From Gnetum montanum (taxonomy: Eukaryota > Streptophyta > Gnetopsida > Gnetales > Gnetaceae): a stretch of DNA of 64,000 nt. The translations under genes were made by a program, and so were the position numbers. Below the pieces are notes generated by a model, which was not told the origin of the DNA, made no database searches, and worked only from the letters and a program-made list of their open reading frames with translations. Positions within the stretch are counted from its first letter, which is position 1. Every line of letters starts with the position of its first letter. Positions 32,118-43,260 of this stretch are shown here, piece after piece. The stretch lies in assembly GCA_015680685.1 (NCBI GenBank), contig MNCI01003715.1:347790-411789 (forward strand). Reading direction: 5' to 3'.

Positions 32118-34377
32118 GTGTGTGACCAATGATTTTTCTACCTAGCCACCCAGTGGCTAGGGCATGAACAATTACTAATGTTTCTTACATGCATGGATCC
32201 TATTTATCCACTTATTAATCCTTGTCATGGCTAAATGTTTAGTTGTGGAGGTCACCCCCCATTCTAATCTTCAAGATTGTTAAGTGTTTCTCATCTTTTT
32301 GTTTTACAATTTTTTTTCATTTTTCTATTTCTTAATCCAATTCTTCCTATTTCTTCCAATTTTTTGTAGTTGTTTTCATTTTCTTTATTGTGTAATCTTG
32401 CTTGTGAATAAAATGATCATGTTGCCCATTGAGATGAGGTTTTCTCTATGTTGTCAAGTCATAAGGAACTGATTATTTGGACATTAAGACCACAACATCC
32501 ATCCATCCATTCCATTAATAAGAGGTTCTTACTCTAGTCATAATGACATCCTTTTTCACCATGAGACTCAAAATAACTTCATAATCATTGTGTTTGGACA
32601 GAAGAGTGCAAAACCAAGGTGAAATGTGAAGGGTATGACATCAAGGGGATTTTTGGAATTTCTTTGGCCACTTCTATATGTTCTATCATGTTGCCAAGGT
32701 TGTAACCATATCCTTGTAGATCTAAGAAAAAATGGGAGTAAGAGTAACCTAAAACGACACTGAATAAAATTTTGTGGATTCCATTGGAAAGACATGTACC
32801 CATGCTTGAAGGTTGGCAGCTTCTCAGAATTGAAAAAAGCCATGTGTGCCATAAATCAACTTTTCCCTTGGACAAAACACCAAATGATGTTACTCCTCAT
32901 AAGTATGATAGTCTTATGGTTGTCTGCCAATGTGATGAAATGATACAATGTCATTGCAATGTGGTGTGGAGTTGGTTTAAGTCTTGAAAAGAAGGACTCA
33001 TGATTATTTAACCATTAATAACACAAAAGGTTTCATTGTGCCCCTGGTCAGACACCTCATATCCCAATTTTTGTAATCCTTTCTACAGTCCATCTCATTT
33101 AGTTGTCTGGGTGATCATAACTTGTGGTTGTGTAACATAGAGTTATTATCTCAAATTGGTGGTTTTAACATGTGTGTTTTATTTCACAGGTATGCATTGC
33201 ATTCAACCCCTTTAGTGCCTATGGACATTTTTAGGTGTGGTTATACAAGGGCATCATAGGTTAGATCCTGCTTTGGGGAGGACCCACTTGTGTAACTTTT
33301 GTGACTGTAACCACATTATTGTTCACCCTCCAAGTGCTCAATTGTTACATTTTGTTGTTTCCCTTCTCATAGAACTTGATCTATCCACTACCTTGATTTC
33401 CATGCGCTTTTTCTTGCTCATTCTGATGCTTTTCACATCGACAATTCCACCTTCCAGCACTTCTAGTGCCTCAAACTAATTTTCCACTTACCCCAGAACT
33501 ATGGACCTAATCTCAAACCTTCCAACCAATCATAGAGCTTCATTTTTCATGCTTAGTTGCCCCATTTAAAGCATATTTTTTGACCCCGATGTTAACTACC
33601 TGACATTAGGTCAGACGTGACATCGGATACGCTATGTTAGCTCAATCAAAACCTATATATATAATCCCCTTAGTACCCAAACGTCATTTTCATCATTTGT
33701 TGCTAAGGGACTTGTTCAAATTTTCTCTTACAACTTAGAGTTCTACGCCTCCACTTTTCACTTGCAATATTTAGCTCTCTATTGCTCTGATTTTCCTGTC
33801 GTTTGAACCTAATCATGTGGGGTGGGGGGATAAGGTGGGGTGCTTGCATGTTAAACTTATTACAATTGATGATAATTTGCTATCACTCAGAGGGTATTAT
33901 AAGGGTAAGAATGTTAAAAACTTTAGGTGTTATCATAAATAATAAACTATATTAATGCCAAAAACTTTAATTTTTCCATCCAAGGGATAACAATCATCAT
34001 AACAGCCACACATAAGAAAAAAGAAATCAACTGTGTAAGGTCATACGAGGAGATAGTCACCTTTTGGGGATTTTTCTTGAAAATTTATTCTAACTCTGCA
34101 ATCATATGAACTAAGAACTTAATGAACTAAGGTAACAAGTAAGGTATAAACCGATTAATGATAAAGAATTCAACCTTAGGAACACTTGATCTTTGCTTGA
34201 CTGCAAATGGCCCCAAAAAGAGGAGCACAAGGAGAACCTTCATAGAGCACACCCAAACATCCATGAGTTGGTCGAGGCCAGCAAGGTGAGCTGCAAAACA
34301 TCAAGAGTAAGAAGCCTAATCTTTTAGCATCCAAGGTGAGGCTATAGAACGACCAGCTCCCATGTAGGGAAAACATC
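32118..34377 (+). other. Athila 3' noncoding region following directly on gag
   Basis: No gene is supported. Parts correspond to 57290-58520 of the complete element, for example 'gggtatgacatcaaggggatttt' near 32632 and the 20-base block CCTGCTTTGGGGAGGACCCA at 33267-33286, which is identical at 58487-58506. About 3.5 kb of pol is thus missing here. A (TA)-rich box CTATATATATAAT at 33653-33665 could be an internal promoter for the ORF downstream. Confidence 0.55.
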
Positions 34378-36860
34378 TCATGTTTCCCCTTGATTTCCTC
34401 GAGGCCATTCAAGAAAGGTCCACATTAACCTTGGTCATCATGGAAATGAATTTCAAACGATTTATGGAGTTTACTTCAGAAGTAGTTTGAATACAACTTC
34501 AGGCATCACCTCTGTGGCCCATTCTTTTAGATAGTGGTGAGTGGTACCTTAACAAGACTTATCAATTCTAGCACAACAAAGATTAGGGCACCACTATCAA
34601 CATTTTTGGAGTTAATGTATTTTTCTTAGTCAAGGCAATTATAGCAACTCTGAATTTTTCGAATGAAGGGGCTAAGGTAGCCCATCTATCCACCAAATCT
34701 AACTCCGATACCAAAAAACTATGGCTAAAATGGGCATATGACAAAGAAGATAAAACATATAATGAACTAACTCTAGAGGAGAGGACATATTTCAAAATTG
34801 GTATATATTATCTATTTCCCACCAAAGGGCTCAACCAAATTTCAAAATATGCAACTAGGGGAAGTGTTATCTTAATGGGAAAATATGTGGTTAATCTTCC
34901 CCAAGTCTACTTTATTGAAATTCAATGACGGGTTCAAAGAGAAAAAGGTAAGAAAGCCAATACTCTCATTTCCTTACCTAATCAGGAAGCTATGAAAATG
35001 TGTTGGAATCCTGAAATATATGGATGATATCCCTAGGGAGGCTCAGAACACATCCTTCCCTAAACTCCTTAAACCTACGACACCAAGAAAGGATCTTGGT
35101 GAAGAGAAAGAATCGAAGAAGGAAGTAGAGTTAGAAGTAGAAGTACAACATGAGCCTAAAAAGCGTCCTAGAACACAAGCTCCATCACTACTGCTGCAAG
35201 ATTACAAGCCCAAAATGAGCCATCTCTAGAAAATTACTTAAGCTATCAGTTGGGAAAGCAGAGATGAGTCTAATCTCTTCATAGTAATGGATGATGCCAT
35301 ACAACCCACTATTTCAACCAATCCAACAAGGGGAAAGGTCTCATTACACTCAAGAGGAGGATCCCAATGGTCTAGGCAAATCTTTGGGAATGTTGCATCC
35401 TTTCAGGTGATGCTTGAAACTAGAGAAGGTACCACAGTTGCGATAATGCAGCATTAGGATGCGACAAGTGCAACATCAGGATGCGACAAGTGTAGTAGAA
35501 GTAATCATGGACCATATTAAAGAATCATCCAACATGCTTATTGTGCCCCCAGTAGATCTCACTAGGACCAAAGATGCACAGTTGTTGGTTGGAACTTCAG
35601 TGACTCCTGTAGTGCAAGAGGATGCATTGGATCAATTGCTGCAGACGGGGCAAGTGATGACTACTTTGTTTGACATCCCTAGTGATGTTACTGCAGCATA
35701 GTCAAACCTCATTGCTACTAAAGGAAAGATGGTCATGGCTAAAGTCAGAGAAGAACATGCAGAAGTAGAAGTGCAAAGATTAGAACAAGAGCTAGCTACC
35801 CTGAGAACTCAATAATGGGATCTTGCCCATTTTGTTGCACCTAACTAGTTGGAACAATTTAGGATAGAGCAACTGGTTAAGTTGACTAAGGAGAACATAG
35901 CTGTAGAATAAGAAAAAGAGAAAGTGGTTTGGAATGCCTCTATTGCTAATGCACAATCCCATGCTTACAAAAAGGCATTGACCACCGCACAAGAGGAAAA
36001 TAAGTAGCTTTCCACTAAAAATTCAAGAACAGCATCTACCAGTTAAGAGACCAATTCTTGAGGGTCAACCAAGACATCAATAGATTAGCCAAAGAAAATA
36101 GAACCCTCTCAATGGAGGAGGTATGCTTGATTCGACAAAAATCAACCATAGAAATTAGTGTGTGGCAGAATGAGGCCAAGAAGCATGAGAAGCTGAAGGA
36201 ACACTTCCACAACCAAGTAGGCATGTATAAACAAATAAATAAAAAAGAGATCTAAATGTATACAGCCCACATTAGATCCTTTTCAGCACAAAATCCTGAG
36301 TGGTAGCCAATTCTAAATAGCTATGCCTTAGTCCACCTGGTGGAAGTAAAGACTAAAGACCTGTAGATCAAAGATTTGAAAAAATAAATGGCATTGGCTA
36401 ACCTCAAATATGCCAACCTTGCCATGTTAATGACATGTTGACCTCGAAACAAGCTAGAGAAGCAAGTAGCAACCACTTATGCATTGTATGAGAAAGAGTT
36501 TGCAGATCAGAAAGACGCTTTGCAGAAGTTGCATGTGGAAAATTTGGAATTAGAAATGGTTAAGGCCAGCTACCAAGGATGGAAGGATGTTGCCTCAAAT
36601 CTAGCTAGAAGATTAACAGATTATCATGAACTCAGAGAAAAACTTAGGACCTTTGAGGAGGAACGATGGTAGTTTACGGCTTGGTATGTGAAGGCTAACC
36701 AGGTGTTCCCACAACTGCCATGCCCTTGGGATGTACTGACACTAGCACACATTGGTTCAACAACTTGGAAGGTACATGACCCAAGGATAGAAGAAGAAAA
36801 GTTGTAGGCATTACTCGATCATTACAAATTTCACAAGCCTGGTGACAAAGGAAAGTAATC
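34378..36860 (+). pseudogene. decayed extra ORF of the Athila element, coiled-coil C-terminal half
   Basis: From 34378 (ATG, MFPLDFLEAIQERSTLTLVI) a frame can be followed for about 180 codons through three stops; later parts continue in other frames. The N-terminal half has WYLNKTYQF, KLWLKWAYDKEDKTYNELT and RGSVILMGKYVVNLPQVYF. The middle has a Lys/Glu-rich basic segment (KRPRTQAPS). The C-terminal half (35750-36670) is heptad-rich and charged, with YQGWKDVASNLARRLTDYHE near 36570. I do not recognise the N-terminal domain. The position, between pol and the 3' LTR in sense orientation, is where plant Ty3/gypsy extra ORFs or env-like genes lie. The coiled-coil end resembles in style the antisense Tat gene (DWKAFASKV). 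It is not functional as it stands. Confidence 0.55.
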
Positions 36861-37079
36861 AATGGAGGAGCCACCACCTCCAGGTACTACATGAATCTTC
36901 TAGTTTTGTTTTGTAATATTGTGTTCTGTTTTTGTACTACACCACTATAGCATGTAAGACTTAATTTTTTTTTATTGTTTAAGTTAATCGATAATCCCAT
37001 ACCTTCACAATATTTTGCAAAGAACTTGTTCCTCATTTTGTTTGACTTGAGGACAAGTTTTCACTCAATTGTGGTGATA

Positions 37080-37951
37080 TGATTAGTCATGAATTTGTTA
37101 GGCATTGACGTCGAATACCCAACATCGGAGCCCTGATGTCGAAGCCAGGAAACAATGTCAGATATTTGATGTTGTCTCCTTTCTGCATGCCTATAAATAC
37201 AGCATTTAGGTACATGATTAGAACACATAGACAAAAATAAGAGTTTAGTTTTAGTTCTCAATTTTTGATAGTCTTTCTTAGAGTTCTATTATTCCTAGTG
37301 CATGCCTGCGGTGTGATGTTTGTAATCGTATGACATCTTTGTTCGAGTGTGACGTATTTGGACATGTTACATGATTGGAAATAAATATCGAGATTACTCC
37401 CATCATTGCAGCATCCACTTAGATTATTATTGTCTTTAATTGTTAATTATTTACTATTTTCTTTAGTTGACATTCCCATTTATTGTGATTTACTATTCTA
37501 GTCATTAAGTGGAATGCGTACACCTTAATCTCGAGCATTTAAGTGTAAGTACTTAGTAACCCAACAATGTATCATTTAGCACATCCAATGAGATACACTT
37601 GGCAATCCTAGAGGTAGTCTCACAAAGTCCAAGGCATGCACAGATGATTAAGAGTGGATACTCATTGCACATAGGCTAGGTTAGATTTTACTCTCCATTG
37701 TTTAGTAGCTTAATTAATTCATCTCTGTCATCATTAGGAATAACATAGAATTAGATAACATCATATGACTCACTTTGGACTAAACCATACATGAAAAAGC
37801 TACCACTAGTCCAAGTGGGAAGATAGCGAACTGCGATGAAAGCATAATGATCTAGGTACCACAACTAGTCCCATCCACGAAATTCAACCAGATAGTGCAT
37901 GAATGCTTGTGATTCATATGGTTGAGCATAGGGGTACCTCACCACTCATCA
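37080..37951 (+). repeat. 3' LTR of the pol-less Athila-like element
   Basis: An 872-base LTR, TGATTAGTCATG...CACTCATCA, is partner of 9035-9921 and followed by the target copy CTAAT. A weak purine tract GTGGTGATA precedes it. TATA box CCTATAAATACAG near 37191. Confidence 0.9.
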
Positions 37952-37956
37952 CTAAT

Positions 37957-38570
37957 AATAAAAATATAATAGGATAGAAATTATCTTATAAACTTCTGAA
38001 CAAGGAATTAAACTCTAGTCTAGCCAATGGGTGATGAGCATTCACTCTTGACTTGTGGGACAAATGTTGAACTCACATAATCATTATATCACTACTAGGA
38101 TTACCAAACAAAAACGTGTGTATGCTCTAAATTAGTTGTATTCATTTCTTCATACTACTAATATGCATTGGAATATAAGTCATTATATTAAGCACATAGG
38201 GAAAAAATAATATAGAAAGTAAATCTCATGAAAATTAATATTATGATAAGTCAAAGAGTGTTGTAATAAAGGAAGTTAATGTTGATCTTATTTCTATCAT
38301 GAACTATGTTCAAGTATAGGTCACTTGAATAGAACAATTAACTCAATTTTTGTTGTAGGTACTTGCTAATTCCTACTACAACTTATGAAAACAAACTGAT
38401 AAAGTTTTCCTACCTATAGCATTAATGGTGCATTGAATATGGTAGGTGGGTGTATTTATAGGCATTTATTATCACTGTAACTTCATATCTAAGATGTTGC
38501 AAATGTCATGTCATAGCCCACCAAAATATTTGTACAACAAAGGTTAGTTTGAAGGAATTGTTTTCTTTTT
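37957..38570 (-). repeat. old minus-strand Athila LTR, right piece
   Basis: Reverse-complement LTR phrases (for example around 38020-38060) match 37655-37700. A minus-strand TATA box (TATAAATACA) lies near 38450-38460. It continues the fragments at 7902-8089 and 9001-9034 and runs to the assembly gap. Confidence 0.5.
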
Positions 38571-38862
38571 NNNNNNNNNNNNNNNNNNNNNNNNNNNNNN
38601 NNNNNNNNNNNNNNNNNNNNNNNNNNNNNNNNNNNNNNNNNNNNNNNNNNNNNNNNNNNNNNNNNNNNNNNNNNNNNNNNNNNNNNNNNNNNNNNNNNNN
38701 NNNNNNNNNNNNNNNNNNNNNNNNNNNNNNNNNNNNNNNNNNNNNNNNNNNNNNNNNNNNNNNNNNNNNNNNNNNNNNNNNNNNNNNNNNNNNNNNNNNN
38801 NNNNNNNNNNNNNNNNNNNNNNNNNNNNNNNNNNNNNNNNNNNNNNNNNNNNNNNNNNNNNN
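38571..38862. other. assembly gap (292 N)
   Basis: Unresolved bases between two LTR fragments. The left edge is a T run, and the gap hides the missing 5' end of the LTR at 38863-39506. Confidence 0.99.
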
Positions 38863-39506
38863 GCATGCTTGAAGTGATCGTTGCTTGAAGTGATCATATT
38901 ATGTGTGCTAATAATAGAAATGCAAAGTGCATAAAATAAAATAAAATAAGAAAATAAAATAAAGGAAATGAGTAAGAAAACAAATCTCAAGTGCTGCAAG
39001 GATGAATCCAAGAGCTCGTCTTTATTGCCGTACACAAGGTGTGCTCAAGTACACAATGCTTGAATAAAGATCCATCCACACTTAGACCTCCTGCTGTGGG
39101 CACTTGGCTAGAGTTTCGCTACTTGACTCCTAAAAGACTTTCTCTTCTGAATTCTTCTTCTTCTTCTTGACTTCTCTCTATTGTGTGCCTGGGCACTGTA
39201 TTTATAGGCTTGGGAGCAACTACTCTAATAATTACAAAAACTGCCACTCTAATTTTAGAGAAACTGCCCTTCTAATTACGGAGAGAAACTGTTTCTCTAG
39301 TTTTAGAGAAACTGTTTCTCTAGTTTTAGAGAAACTACCCCTCTAATAATAATCACTCTAATAATTAAAGTAACTGCTCTAATAATAACCACTCTAATAA
39401 TTACCACTCTAATTATTAGAGTAACCGCCCTAATAATAACCAGTCTAATTATTAGAGTAACCGCTCTAATAATTACCACTGATTATTAGAGTAATCACTC
39501 TCATCA
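38863..39506 (-). repeat. partial LTR, same family as 2827-3758, reverse orientation
   Basis: This is the reverse complement of the Athila LTR at 2827-3340: CGTCTTTATTGCCGTACAC, the TATA box (minus) near 39200, then an expanded array of CTCTAATTATTAGAG-type inverted repeats to CATCA at 39506. The array is about 270 bases, longer than the 185 bases at 2827. The left end is lost in the gap, so solo LTR or larger element cannot be decided. Confidence 0.8.
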
Positions 39507-40623
39507 CCTTTGTAGTTACTTACACAGTGAAGACCAAACTATTTGAAGGAGTTCATATCTAAGAGTTCAATGTTTGTTAGTAACTTACTTGAGAATAGAA
39601 TCATTAACATACAAAAGTCAAAGCATTTTATAATGCTTTACTTACTCATAAGGAGCTCATACCATAATATATTTCAAAAGCATATTATTCATTTTGATTT
39701 CTCTTGGAACTAATATCTCCATGGTTGCAATGATTTAATTATTCACATATTTCTTTGTTAGAATTTTGCAACTTATTTTAGCTTGGACTTTAAATATCCT
39801 CACTTAGGACACGTTACCATCATTAAAATAAAATAAAAATTATTTGATCTTGGACCCTATTTCCACTAACGTATTTATCATAGCTTTTATTGCATGTGGG
39901 TGGGGTGGGGGTGTGATAGGGGTGGAGGAAGAGCAAGGGTGTGAAGGGGAAGGGGGTGTCAAACCCCAAAAATTAAATATATTAAAAGTAAACAAATTCA
40001 CAAAAAGAGGTAGAGAAAGAGAAAAGAAACTTCAAAATAACAAGGAAGAAAGGCCTAATGGTTTTGGGGATGTCTTTACAAGTTTTCATTCTTACAACTT
40101 GTCCTGAAAAACCTCCCCGTTGGAGTAGGAAAAGGATTAGACCTTGCCTTTGTTTAGAAGCACCCAAATGAGTTCTCACTTCCTACTAAAGGCTTCCTTT
40201 AAATAAAAAGAGAACAAAAGAGAGAAACATTTAGGAATTCAACTAGAGCATCAGTTGTTGAATAATGTCACCTTGAACTCACAAAGAAATAAAATTAGCT
40301 AGAGAATCTTTGTGAAAAATTGCATTACATCAAAACTTCTAGATTGCATAAATAATAAGAGGACAAAAGCAATACTAAGTATGAAGTAGAAATCCTTGAA
40401 ATTGAGGAGTGTCACCAAATAAAATGTCATCCAATCCTAGTTGAAAACCATGTAAATACCTAGTACACCAAGTCCAAGAGCTATGAGCAAGGGGACAAGT
40501 AATCAACCATACAAAACAATTCACCAACCAACCAATCAACCATACATAACTAAACAACAACCACATTTCCATTCACCAGCCAAGCAATGAGCCATACAAA
40601 ACTAAACAACGGCCACATTTCCA
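39507..40623. other. intergenic region downstream of the subtilase
   Basis: AT-rich with a G-rich patch at 39895-39960; no gene is supported. At its end a 34-base element (40540-40573) is repeated with a 52-base period at 40592-40625, and the second copy reaches into the stop codon of the subtilase. Confidence 0.6.
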
Positions 40624-42945
40624 TTACACTTGCTGGGCCTCGGCGCTGCCGGTGCCGGCGGAGTCCCAGGACACCGCGATGGGGCTGCGCACCGAATGGT
40701 TGCCGCCGTCCTCGCTCCACGTGAGCGCCGCGAACACCGGCTCCGGCGCATCCTTCGATTTAGCCTTGAACGTCACCTTGAAACTGCACCGGTCGCCGGT
40801 TTCCGCGAACGACAGCGTCGCCGGCTCCACTTCGATGCTCACGTACTCGGCGTCTGCCGGCACCAAGTCCACCGACGCCTTGTACGTCACCTTGACAGCG
40901 CCGGCGCCGGCGACGTTGGTCACCGTGCGCGTGTATTCCACGGTGCTCTGCTGCCCGAAAACCACCGCCATGGACGGCAAGTTCAGGTCGCCGGCGCTGC
41001 CGGCCTCGGCCGGACAGGTATAGTTCCGCCGGGCCAGCGCGACAATGTTGTCGGCCGTGTATCCCTGGCTGCACAGGAACTGCAGGTAGTCGTCTTCGGT
41101 GAGATCATAGACGAGCCCCGGATCGAGCGCCCGCTGCGGCGCGGCGTGTCCTGCGCCGAGATCGAACGGCGTCGCCGGCTTCCCGGTGGCCGCGTCGCCG
41201 ATGGGTTTTCCGGTGTTGTCGGCGGCGCCGGCCGTGGTCATGAGCGCCGACTTGATCGCGGCCGGCGACCAGTCCGGGTGCGCCGCGCGCAGCAGCGCCG
41301 CGAGGCCGGTCACGTGCGGGCACGACATGGACGTGCCGGAGACTATGTTGAACTCCACGCGCCGGGTGTCGTCTCTCAGGCCCGTGGGGCCGACGACGCC
41401 CGTCCACGCCGCCAGGATGTTGAGGCCGGGCGCCGTGATGTCCGGCTTCAGCACCTCCGGCGTCAGCACGTTGGGCCCCCGCGAGCTGAACGCCGCCATC
41501 GCCGGCGCCGGCTTCACGCCGAGCTTGGTTCCTTCGAACCGGATCGTGCCGGCCGGCGACGGCGCGGAGTCAATGTAGTGGTGGATTTCCTGACCGACCT
41601 TGTAAGTCACGGCGGTGGCCGGCAGGACATGTGCGTCGGCGCTGAGCTCGTCGCCGTTTTCCTCGGCATTGGCGAGGATCATGCCGGCGCCGCCGGCGTC
41701 CTTCACGACCTCGCCCTTGGCCACGCGGTCGTTCCCGCCGCGGTCGCACAGCACAATCTTGCCGGAGATCTTGCTGGGGTCCAGGCTGCCGGAGATGCAC
41801 AAGTTGGCGTTTCCGTCGCCGCCGAGGCCGGCGTTTCCGGCGTAGATGAGCGTGAGATTTGGGTCTTCCGGCAGCGGTTCCCCGGAGTAGAGCGAGGTGC
41901 CGGGGTACTCGCTGCCGTCGGCGAGCACCGTGGTGGCCGGGAAGTCGCGGTCGAGGGTGCTGGCGGCGACGGTCATGATCCAGGGAGCCAGATTCGAGGC
42001 GGTGCGGGCGCCGGGTCCGGAGTTTCCGGCCGCGCAGGCGACGAAGACGCCGTGGTTGACCACGGCGGCAAAGGCGCCGATGGCGATGTTGTCGGCGTAG
42101 TAGTTCTCGGGGCTGCCGCCGAGCGAGAGCGAGAGCATGTCGACGCCGTCGCCCAGAGCAGCATCCATGGCCGCGAGGAAGTCGGAGCTGTAGCAGCCGC
42201 TGTCCCAGCAGACCTTGTAGATGGCGATCCGTGCGCGCTGGGCCATGCCACGGGCGGTGCCTTTGGCGTAGCCGAGCACGCTGGCGCCGGCCACGGCGCT
42301 GCCGGCTATCGTCGACGACGTGTGCGTGCCGTGGCCGTCGGTGTCGAGCGCGGACGCCGAGGGGTCTGACCGGCCGGCCGCCTTCTGGTTTCCCTGGTTG
42401 AAGAAGCGCGCGCCGATGAGCTTGTTGTTGCAGCTGAAGCCCGGGCCACCGTCGCAGGTGCCTTTCCAGCGCTCCGGCGGAGCTCCGAAGCCGGCGTCGT
42501 CGAAGCTGCTTCGGTTGGGCCAGGCGCCCGTGTCCAGCACGCCCACGATGACGTCGTTGCCGTAGTTGGCCCGCGGCCACAGTCCGTCGGCGGCCGTGAG
42601 GCCCAGGAATTCCGGCGTCCGTGTGGTGTGCAGCCGGTAGACGGTCTCCGGGCGGACGCCGATCACCCCGGCTGCGCCGCGGAGTCGCCGCGCGTGCGAC
42701 GGCGTCATCGTGGCTGCGAAGCCGTGCATGGCGGCCTCGTAGTGGTAGAGGATTCTGCCGCCGGAGCCCAGCGTCGCGGCGTACCAGAGCCGGTGGGTCC
42801 GGAATGTCGCCGGTTTCAGCCAGTTTGCCATCGTCACAATGTATGTCCGTTCCGGCTCCGGCTGTAAATCTTTCGGCGCCGCGGCGGCGACGGCGGCGAC
42901 TGCGAGGAGAAGAATGAGCCACAGAGCTGGCTTAGCCGTGGTCAT
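40624..42945 (-). CDS. subtilisin-like serine protease (plant subtilase, SBT1-like)
   Basis: A single uninterrupted exon encodes 773 residues. I choose the ATG at 42945 (context AAAAATGAC), not the in-frame one 24 codons upstream, because a hydrophobic signal peptide (residues 7-23) follows directly. An I9 inhibitor prodomain covers about 34-107 (TYIVTMANW). The S8 catalytic set is complete: Asp138 (GVLDTG), His205 (DGHGTHTS), oxyanion Asn308 (AAGNSGP), Ser539 (GTSMSCPHV). A protease-associated domain is inserted at about 365-450, and a fibronectin-III-like C-terminal domain at about 655-760 (TRTVTNVAG). Such enzymes are secreted to the cell wall, cleave their own prodomain and process or degrade extracellular proteins; substrates cannot be told from sequence. 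Length and lack of introns are normal for the family. The gene is far richer in GC than its surroundings and has no disabling change. Confidence 0.96.
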   Translation of the reverse strand: MTTAKPALWLILLLAVAAVAAAAPKDLQPEPERTYIVTMANWLKPATFRTHRLWYAATLGSGGRILYHYEAAMHGFAATMTPSHARRLRGAAGVIGVRPETVYRLHTTRTPEFLGLTAADGLWPRANYGNDVIVGVLDTGAWPNRSSFDDAGFGAPPERWKGTCDGGPGFSCNNKLIGARFFNQGNQKAAGRSDPSASALDTDGHGTHTSSTIAGSAVAGASVLGYAKGTARGMAQRARIAIYKVCWDSGCYSSDFLAAMDAALGDGVDMLSLSLGGSPENYYADNIAIGAFAAVVNHGVFVACAAGNSGPGARTASNLAPWIMTVAASTLDRDFPATTVLADGSEYPGTSLYSGEPLPEDPNLTLIYAGNAGLGGDGNANLCISGSLDPSKISGKIVLCDRGGNDRVAKGEVVKDAGGAGMILANAEENGDELSADAHVLPATAVTYKVGQEIHHYIDSAPSPAGTIRFEGTKLGVKPAPAMAAFSSRGPNVLTPEVLKPDITAPGLNILAAWTGVVGPTGLRDDTRRVEFNIVSGTSMSCPHVTGLAALLRAAHPDWSPAAIKSALMTTAGAADNTGKPIGDAATGKPATPFDLGAGHAAPQRALDPGLVYDLTEDDYLQFLCSQGYTADNIVALARRNYTCPAEAGSAGDLNLPSMAVVFGQQSTVEYTRTVTNVAGAGAVKVTYKASVDLVPADAEYVSIEVEPATLSFAETGDRCSFKVTFKAKSKDAPEPVFAALTWSEDGGNHSVRSPIAVSWDSAGTGSAEAQQV

Positions 42946-43260
42946 TTTTGTTTGTTGGGATTTGTGGGCGTAATTGCGGGATACGAATTCGGTCCCCGTT
43001 TTAATAGGAAATTCCAATGGCAGCGACTTTGGCTAGTTGCAGTCTCATCCGTCACGGCGACCTTGCTTGGAAATTCGGTTTCTTTGAACGTCGCTTTTTC
43101 TGCAGCTTTTTTGTGCAAGGTGCTTGCAGGCCGCGAAGGGGGAGTATCTGCCTCTCGGGACCAGACGGCACTCGCGGCGTTGGAGGTGCGGCTGCAATAA
43201 GCCGAATGCTGGGCAGCTGCGTACGCGCATGAGCTATGGCTGCCATTTGGATGGTTTTGT
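42946..43260 (-). promoter_or_regulatory. upstream region of the subtilase, GC-rich
   Basis: The GC-rich island extends about 300 bases upstream of the start codon and then falls off. On the minus strand CTATTAAAAC near 43010-43001 could serve as a TATA variant, about 60 bases from the ATG. Short open frames here look like chance products of base composition. Confidence 0.3.

Larger units (their letters stand above)
9035..37951 (+). mobile_element. Athila-like element without pol, host of the nested Tat element; target duplication CTAAT
   Basis: The two LTRs (9035-9921 and 37080-37951) have the same termini and layout. CTAAT stands at 9030-9034 and 37952-37956, so this is one insertion. After removing the Tat insertion it is about 9.2 kb: LTR, tRNA-Asp primer site, gag (split at codon 7), a pol-less junction, a 3' region resembling that of the element at 50096, a coiled-coil extra ORF, and the LTR. 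No protease, reverse transcriptase, RNase H or integrase wording is found between gag and the 3' region, so it probably moved with enzymes from relatives. Confidence 0.9.

Noticed and set aside
38489-39035. Long open frames across the N run
   Set aside because: They are open only because N codons are not read as stops; the real bases on either side are LTR sequence.
40630-42369. 579-codon open frame on the plus strand opposite the subtilase, and a 450-codon frame at 41570-42922
   Set aside because: Both are Arg/Gly/Ala/Pro-rich products of GC-rich codons read in the wrong frame or strand. The subtilase frame explains the sequence with a complete domain set and catalytic residues.
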